DNA of 63,977 bases from Actinomadura formosensis NBRC 14204 (GTDB lineage: Bacteria; Actinomycetota; Actinomycetes; Streptosporangiales; Streptosporangiaceae), in NCBI RefSeq assembly GCF_001552155.1, contig NZ_BCQQ01000026.1, forward strand, positions 1 through 63,977, written 5' to 3'. The notes beneath the pieces are model-generated. The model worked only from the letters and a program-made list of their open reading frames with translations, was not told the origin of the DNA and did not search any database. Numbering within the stretch: the stretch's first letter is position 1; each line of letters begins with the position of its first letter. The position numbers were made by a program, and so were the translations under genes. Shown one piece after another: positions 59,277-63,977 of the stretch.

Positions 59277-60180
59277 CGCGATCGAGCTGCCCCGGGTGCC
59301 GGTCGGCGAATGGTTCGACGGCCTGGTGAACTGGTGCACCGACAACCTGGCGTGGCTGTTCGACGGGATCGGCTCGGCGATCGAGACGTCGGTGGACGGG
59401 CTGACGGACGCCCTGACGCTGCTGCCGCCGCTGGCGCTGACGCTGGCCCTGGCCCTGATCGCGTTGCTGGTCAGCGGCTGGAGGCTGGGCCTGTTCACGC
59501 TCCTCGGCTTCACGCTGATCGACAGCATGGAGCTGTGGGACGACTCGATGGACTCGCTGGCCCTGGTGCTGGTGTCGGCGGTGGTGTCCGCCGTCCTGTC
59601 GATACCGATCGGCATCGCGGCGGCGCGCAGCGATCTGGTGAGCCGGATCGTCCGGCCGGTCCTCGACTTCATGCAGACGATGCCGGCGTTCGTCTACCTG
59701 ATCCCGGCGATCTTCTTCTTCAGCATCGGCTCCGTGCCCGGCGTGGTCGCGACGGTGATCTTCTCGATGCCGCCGGGGGTGCGGCTGACCGAGCTCGGCA
59801 TCCGCGGCGTCGACCCGGAGATGGTGGAGGCGGGCGAGGCGTTCGGCACGCCGCCGAGCCGGATCCTGACCCGGATCCAGATCCCGCTCGCGATGCCGTC
59901 CATCATGGCGGGCGTCAACCAGCTGATCATGCTGTCGCTGTCGATGGTCGTCATCGCGGGCATGGTCGGCGCGGGTGGCCTCGGCGGCGTGGTGCTGGAG
60001 GGCATCAACCGGGTGGACGTCGCCAAGGGCTTCGAGGGCGGTATCGCCGTCGTCATCCTGGCCATCTACCTGGACCGGCTCACCGGCGCCCTCGGCGAGG
60101 GTCCCGGGATGCTCCGCGCGCTGTTCACGCGCGGCCCGGCCACCCGTGGCGATGTCACCAGCAGTGTGACCACCCCGTAG
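59269..60180 (+). CDS. proW: Glycine betaine/proline ABC transporter permease
   Basis: 303 residues from GTG 59269 (GGAGGG eight bases upstream; GTG 59263 is also possible). Multiple helices (LALTLALALIALLVSGWRLG, LDFMQTMPAFVYLIPAIFFF) and the EAA loop EAGEAFGTPPSRILTRIQIP of BPD_transp_1 permeases, with the ProW-type QTMPAFVYL segment. It forms the membrane channel for osmoprotectant uptake with the ATPase upstream and the binding protein downstream. Confidence 0.92.
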   Translation: MSDAIELPRVPVGEWFDGLVNWCTDNLAWLFDGIGSAIETSVDGLTDALTLLPPLALTLALALIALLVSGWRLGLFTLLGFTLIDSMELWDDSMDSLALVLVSAVVSAVLSIPIGIAAARSDLVSRIVRPVLDFMQTMPAFVYLIPAIFFFSIGSVPGVVATVIFSMPPGVRLTELGIRGVDPEMVEAGEAFGTPPSRILTRIQIPLAMPSIMAGVNQLIMLSLSMVVIAGMVGAGGLGGVVLEGINRVDVAKGFEGGIAVVILAIYLDRLTGALGEGPGMLRALFTRGPATRGDVTSSVTTP

Positions 60181-60243
60181 TGACGGCCGTCCGGCCGGTT
60201 CCCCACCCCTCTTCTTTTCATGCAAGCCGACGAAAGGATGGGC

Positions 60244-61128
60244 ATGCGTTTCAAGTTCAAGGGTCTGACGGTCGCGGCGTTGACGCTGACGCTCGGCCTG
60301 AGCGCCGCCGCGTGCGGCGACTCCGGTTCGGGGGGTGAGAACGACAAGAACATCACGATCGGCATGGTCTCGGGCTGGGCCGAGGGCGAGGCCGCGACGG
60401 CGCTCTGGAAACGGCTGCTGACCGACAAGGGCTACAAGGTCGAGGTCAAGACACTCGACACCGGCCCGCTCTACGCCGGCATGTCGAAGGGGGACGTGGA
60501 CCTCTTCCTGGACGCCTGGCTGCCGGGCACCCACGAGGACTACTGGAAGCAGTACGGCGACAAGCTGGAGAAGGTCGGCGCCTGGTACGACTCGGCGCCG
60601 CTGACGATCGCGGTGCCGAACTACTCGCCGCTGCAGTCGCTGGAGGACCTGAAGGGCAAGGGCGGCCAGTACGGCGGCAAGGTCGTCGGCATCGAGAAGA
60701 GCTCCGGCCTGTACCGGGTGTCGCAGGAGAAGATGCTCCCCGCGTACGGCCTGCAGGACGAGTACAAGGTGACGACGTCGTCGACGGCGGCGATGCTGAC
60801 CGAGCTGAAGAAGGCCGTCGACGGCAAGAAGGACATCGTCGTCACGCTGTGGCGCCCGCACTGGGCGTACTCGAAGTTCCCCATCCGCGACCTGAAGGAC
60901 CCGAAGGGCGCGATGGGCGAGCCGGACGGCATCTACACCGTCGCCCGTGAGGACTTCGGCAAGGACCAGCCGGACGTCGCGAACTGGCTGAAGAAGTTCA
61001 AGATGACCGACGAGCAGTTGGGGACGCTCGAAGACCTCATGGAGAACAGGTACAAGGGCAAGCCCGAGCAGGCCGTGGACGAGTGGCTGAAGACGAACCA
61101 GAGCTACGCCACGTCCCTGACCGGCTGA
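60244..61128 (+). CDS. Glycine betaine-binding lipoprotein (OpuAC family)
   Basis: 294 residues from ATG 60244 (AAAGG six bases upstream). Signal with lipobox SAAAC (LTLTLGLSAAACGDS), then the OpuAC domain: ITIGMVSGWAEGEAATALWK, GDVDLFLDAWLPGTHEDYW, DSAPLTIAVPNYS, VVTLWRPHWAYSKFPIRDLK. Trp residues in the last motif form the aromatic cage for quaternary amines in the family. Third gene of the operon, 63 bases after the permease, closed by the hairpin at 61160-61192. Confidence 0.92.
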   Translation: MRFKFKGLTVAALTLTLGLSAAACGDSGSGGENDKNITIGMVSGWAEGEAATALWKRLLTDKGYKVEVKTLDTGPLYAGMSKGDVDLFLDAWLPGTHEDYWKQYGDKLEKVGAWYDSAPLTIAVPNYSPLQSLEDLKGKGGQYGGKVVGIEKSSGLYRVSQEKMLPAYGLQDEYKVTTSSTAAMLTELKKAVDGKKDIVVTLWRPHWAYSKFPIRDLKDPKGAMGEPDGIYTVAREDFGKDQPDVANWLKKFKMTDEQLGTLEDLMENRYKGKPEQAVDEWLKTNQSYATSLTG

Positions 61129-61159
61129 TCACCCGCACGGGAACGTTCCACCAGCGGAA

Positions 61160-61192
61160 GAAGGGCCGTCCGGTGCTCCCGGGCGGCCCTTC
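61160..61192. terminator. 9-bp stem hairpin between convergent genes
   Basis: GAAGGGCCG (61160-61168) pairs with CGGCCCTTC (61184-61192) across 15 bases. It serves the betaine operon and the convergent ZIP gene ending at 61199. Confidence 0.8.
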
Positions 61193-61198
61193 GGCGCC

Positions 61199-61930
61199 TC
61201 ACCCGGCGAGGCCCACGCTGAACAGGACGGCCACCAGCCCGATCCCGGTCGCGCACAGCGTCATGACCCGCGGGTGGAGGCTGTGCGCCTCGGGCAGGAT
61301 CTCGGCGGCCGCCAGGTACAGCAGGACGCCGGCGAACGTCCCGAGGTAGGGGCCGAGGACCGCGTCCGGGACGGTCACGAGGGTCCCCAGCACGGCCCCG
61401 CCGATGGGCGCGACGGCGTCCGCGAACAGCAGCAGGAGGGCGGGACGGCGGTCGGCGCGGTGCAGCGAGGCGGCGGTGAAGGTGTTGAACCCGTCCGCGA
61501 AGTCGTGCGTGACCACCGCCAGCGCCACGAACGCCCCGACCTCGGTCCCGGACTGGAAGCCGAGGCCGATGCTGAGGCCGTCCACCAGGCTGTGCAGGAC
61601 GAGCGCGGACGCGGCGAGCAGCCCGGCCGAGCCCACGCCGTGCGCGTGCGGCGCGTACTCCTCCTCGTGGGCGCGGTGGATCGCCACGGCCTGCTCGACG
61701 ACGTGCAGCAGCAGGAACCCTGCCGCGAAACCGATCATCGGCGCGGGGACGCCGAACGGGCTGTGCCGCGTCATGTCCAGCGACTCGGGGATCAGGTCGA
61801 ACGCGACGACGCCGAGCATCAGCCCGCCCGCGAGGCCGAGGACGAGGTGCCGCTGGTCGCGCACCCGCATCGCGGCGAGCCCGCCGACGAGCGTCATCAG
61901 GAACGCGAGGACGGACACGAGCACGGCCAT
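61199..61930 (-). CDS. ZIP family metal transporter
   Basis: 243 residues, ATG start. Eight-helix ZIP layout with VAFDLIPESLD in an early helix, the metal-site helices HSLVDGLSIGLGF (TM4 HxxxDG-type) and HDFADGFNTFTAASL (TM5), and a His-containing loop HRAHEEEYAPHAHG. It transports zinc or another divalent cation across the membrane; direction and specificity are not evident. The 16-base tandem repeat lies just upstream of its start. Confidence 0.9.
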   Translation of the reverse strand: MAVLVSVLAFLMTLVGGLAAMRVRDQRHLVLGLAGGLMLGVVAFDLIPESLDMTRHSPFGVPAPMIGFAAGFLLLHVVEQAVAIHRAHEEEYAPHAHGVGSAGLLAASALVLHSLVDGLSIGLGFQSGTEVGAFVALAVVTHDFADGFNTFTAASLHRADRRPALLLLFADAVAPIGGAVLGTLVTVPDAVLGPYLGTFAGVLLYLAAAEILPEAHSLHPRVMTLCATGIGLVAVLFSVGLAG

Positions 61931-61964
61931 TCCGGTGTCTTACCAGTTGTCCGCGCCCGCAACC

Positions 61965-62028
61965 CCGCCCACTCGCGCCCCCGCCCACTCGCGCCCCCGC
62001 CCACTCGCGCCCCCGCCCGCTCGTGCCC
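61965..62028. repeat. Four tandem 16-base repeats
   Basis: CCGCCCACTCGCGCCC occurs three times exactly from 61965 to 62012, and a fourth copy with two changes extends to 62028. It is a minisatellite in the leader/promoter region of the ZIP gene. Confidence 0.9.
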
Positions 62029-62124
62029 CCGGCACGCGGCCCCGCCGGTTCGCGCCTCACCGGCGCGGGGTGCCGTCCGCTCGGCGTGCACACGCCGCCG
62101 CCGGAATGCCGAGCGGACGGCCGC

Positions 62125-62901
62125 TCACTCGAACGCGTCGCCGTCGACCACGCTGCTCGCGGGCGGCCGCCGAACGTCCACCGGCTCCTCGTACGCGAGG
62201 TACTCGATGCGGTTCCCCTGACCGCCGTTCAGCAGCAGCACGTACGGCTCGCCCTGCGTCGCCACCTGGATCTCCTCGCCGGGCGCCCCGGTCAGGCTCA
62301 CGGTGGGAACTCCGCCAGCCGTCCCCGCCTTGCCCTTCTGCCAGGAGTCCACGGACTTCACGGCCTCGCTGAGGAGGGCCGTGCGGTCGGTGAAGACCGC
62401 CAGGTCCTTGAAGTCGGCGGACGCGGTGGTCGTCTTGAGGTGCTTGCCGGAGAACAACTGCACCGCGCCCTTTCCGCCGATCGACTTCCAGAACGCGTCG
62501 TTGCCCTTGATGTAGACGTCCTTGCCGATCCTGGTCATCTCAACGCGTTCCTTGCCCTGCTGGAACCAGCCGGTCGCCTTCGTCTTCCCCGCGTAGCGGA
62601 AGTCGAGGGCGAACTTGTCCTTCCCGTCGTCGATGTCCCCGCGCATCCGCAGGAACCGCGCCGAGGCGGTCGCCTTGCGCGCGCGGGACAGGATCGCGGC
62701 GGCCTGGAGCTTCTCCACCCCGTTGGGCGTCGCGGCGGCGGACGCAGGGGCGGACGCGGCGCCGGACGGGCGCGTGGCCGGCGCGGAAGCCGTCTTCGAT
62801 GTCGTCGCCGCCTCCTCCGCCGGCCCGCACGCGGTGGCGGACGTGAGCACAAGGACGAGCGCGGCCGACACGTGGCCCGCCCGGAGTCGGTGATAAGGCA
62901 C
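62125..62901 (-). CDS. Lipoprotein, LppX/LprAFG-like fold
   Basis: 258 residues, GTG start with GAGGGG upstream. Signal and lipobox TSATAC (ALVLVLTSATACGPA), an Ala/Thr/Pro linker, then a domain with a recurring beta pattern (SARFLRMRGDIDDGKDKFAL, GKERVEMTRIGKDVYIKGND, FWKSIGGKG). This matches the LppX/LprG-type lipid-carrying lipoproteins of actinobacteria. It is anchored outside the membrane, and lipid binding is inferred. It is monocistronic, divergent from the SARP gene. Confidence 0.78.
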   Translation of the reverse strand: MPYHRLRAGHVSAALVLVLTSATACGPAEEAATTSKTASAPATRPSGAASAPASAAATPNGVEKLQAAAILSRARKATASARFLRMRGDIDDGKDKFALDFRYAGKTKATGWFQQGKERVEMTRIGKDVYIKGNDAFWKSIGGKGAVQLFSGKHLKTTTASADFKDLAVFTDRTALLSEAVKSVDSWQKGKAGTAGGVPTVSLTGAPGEEIQVATQGEPYVLLLNGGQGNRIEYLAYEEPVDVRRPPASSVVDGDAFE

Positions 62902-63053
62902 CCGAGGTCCCCTCTCTTGTTCTGCTTTCGTGGGACATCGCCCCCGTTGTCTGGGAAAAGGGTGCTGCGTGCCGGTGCTGGATCACTGTCGTTATGCTGC
63001 GGTCACTGCGCCCGGGCTGCGGAACGACTGCGGCGGCGCCGGAGGAACGGTGA

Positions 63054-63977
63054 GTGGAGGTGGTCGCGCTGCCGGGCGAGGGGCCGTCACCGCGCTTCGA
63101 GATCCTCGGCCGGCCGGCCGCGTGGCGGGGCGGACGGGAACTCGACCTGGGGCCGGGCAAGCAGCGTGCGGTCCTCGCCGTCCTGCTGCTGACGCCCAAC
63201 CGGCCGGTGTCGACGGCGTCGATCGTCGAGGCGGTGTGGGGGGACGAGCCTCCCGACAACGGCGCGAACGTCGTCCAGAAGTACGTGGCCGGGCTGCGCC
63301 GCGTGCTGGAACCCGACCGCTCGCCGCGCACCCCGGGACGGCTGATCACGCTGACCGGCGCGGGATACGCGCTGAACGTCCCGCCCGAGGGCCTGGACAC
63401 CGAGGTCTTCCAGGAACGGGTGAGGACGGCCCAGGCCGTGCGCGCGGCGGGCGACGCGGCGCGGGCCGAGGCGCTGCTGCGCGAGGCGCTGGCCATGTGG
63501 CGGGGCCCGGCGCTGGCGGGGCTCACCGGCTCGTTCTTCGACGCGGCCCGGGACCGGCTTGAGGAGACGCGGGCGGCGGCCCTGGAGGCGTGCGCCGAGG
63601 TCGGGCTGGAGCTGGGGGAGCACACGCGGCTGGTGCCCGAGCTGCTGCGGCTGGTCGCGGAGTTCCCGCTCCGGGAGGGGTTCCGCCACCTGCTGATGCT
63701 GGCGCTCTACCGGTGCGGCCGGCAGGCGGAGGCCCTGGCCGCCTACCGGGACGCACGCGACTTCCTCTCCGCGGAGTTCGGCGTCGAGCCCGGTGAACGG
63801 CTCCGAAACCTGCACGTGGGCATCCTGCGCTCCGATCCGGCGCTGGCGGCACCGCCCTCGCCCGAACCGGCCGACGATCCCCGCGAGCCCGCCGGCGACC
63901 CGCCCGAGCCCGAACCGGCCGCGCCCGCCGGACCGGCCGCGCCGCGGTTCGCTCCGCCCGGCCCGCGGCTCGCGCCG
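63054..63977 (+). CDS. SARP/AfsR-type regulator, 3' end off the window
   Basis: 308 codons visible from GTG 63054 with GGAGGAA six bases upstream. An OmpR-like DNA-binding domain (about 12-100: FEILGRPAAWRGGRELDLGP, LLLTPNRPVSTASIVEAVWG, LITLTGAGYALNV) is followed by a BTAD domain (about 105-255: EALLREALAMWRGPALAGL, EFPLREGFRHLLMLALYRCG, EFGVEPGERLRNLHVGIL) and a Pro-rich linker that runs off the window. SARP proteins activate antibiotic clusters; the linker suggests further domains (NB-ARC/TPR) beyond the edge. Confidence 0.9.
   Translation, partial: MEVVALPGEGPSPRFEILGRPAAWRGGRELDLGPGKQRAVLAVLLLTPNRPVSTASIVEAVWGDEPPDNGANVVQKYVAGLRRVLEPDRSPRTPGRLITLTGAGYALNVPPEGLDTEVFQERVRTAQAVRAAGDAARAEALLREALAMWRGPALAGLTGSFFDAARDRLEETRAAALEACAEVGLELGEHTRLVPELLRLVAEFPLREGFRHLLMLALYRCGRQAEALAAYRDARDFLSAEFGVEPGERLRNLHVGILRSDPALAAPPSPEPADDPREPAGDPPEPEPAAPAGPAAPRFAPPGPRLAP

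Noticed and set aside
61965..62028. CRISPR array
   Set aside because: The 16-base units abut without spacers and no cas gene is present.

Overview
The window is high-GC actinomycete chromosome: many GTG (also TTG and one CTG) starts, 1-4 base start/stop overlaps, DUF397/DUF5753 regulator clusters, a SARP regulator, a deazaflavin (F420-type) oxidoreductase relic and several Ser/Thr kinases. The content suits a Streptosporangiales/Thermomonosporaceae-type organism, but no rRNA or marker gene fixes the genus.

Layout. 1-2.4 kb: a DUF397 / HTH-DUF5753 / HATPase developmental-type regulator cluster. 2.7-12.9 kb: a minus-strand run of Ser/Thr kinase, SNF2 helicase, giant adenine methyltransferase, small ORF and EcsC protein. 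The helicase-methyltransferase pair looks like drmD-drmMI of class 1 DISARM without drmA/B/C, and it has a near-consensus promoter. 13.4-16.1 kb: a small membrane protein, a frameshifted deazaflavin oxidoreductase and a kinase with a C-terminal membrane/PH-like part. 16.3-21.6 kb: a TIR cluster: membrane TIR protein, divergent pseudokinase, and a TIR-TIR-GUN4 protein translationally coupled to an SPFH/Band 7 protein.

21.8-36.4 kb is metabolic: a TetR/membrane-protein pair, a GntR-controlled glutarate module (CaiB/BaiF CoA-transferase and glutaryl-CoA dehydrogenase), a PucR regulator, a ribose-type ABC transporter, a cyclase, an amidohydrolase, an APH-fold kinase and a class III aminotransferase-fold lyase. 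Kinase plus phospho-lyase plus glutarate genes suggest uptake and breakdown of a hydroxylysine-like compound to glutaryl-CoA.

36.5-49.7 kb: a kinase convergent with a seven-gene operon (pseudokinase, GTPase, GAP1-like protein, two membrane proteins, second pseudokinase, second GTPase), and a divergent vWA pair. This matches the predicted GTPase/GAP1 conflict systems, with a duplicated pseudokinase-GTPase unit and a MotB-like membrane protein.

49.8-51.7 kb: HxlR/NAD-binding pair and a HIT protein. 51.78-57.2 kb: a decayed integrative element bounded by a 32-base direct repeat of the 3' half of tRNA-Gly(CCC), holding a broken tyrosine integrase, a broken IS982-type transposase and cargo genes. 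57.3-64 kb: dcd, a glycine-betaine ABC operon, a ZIP transporter, a lipoprotein and the start of a SARP regulator. Roughly half of the window is defence- or conflict-type genes, so it reads as a defence island next to a catabolic locus.
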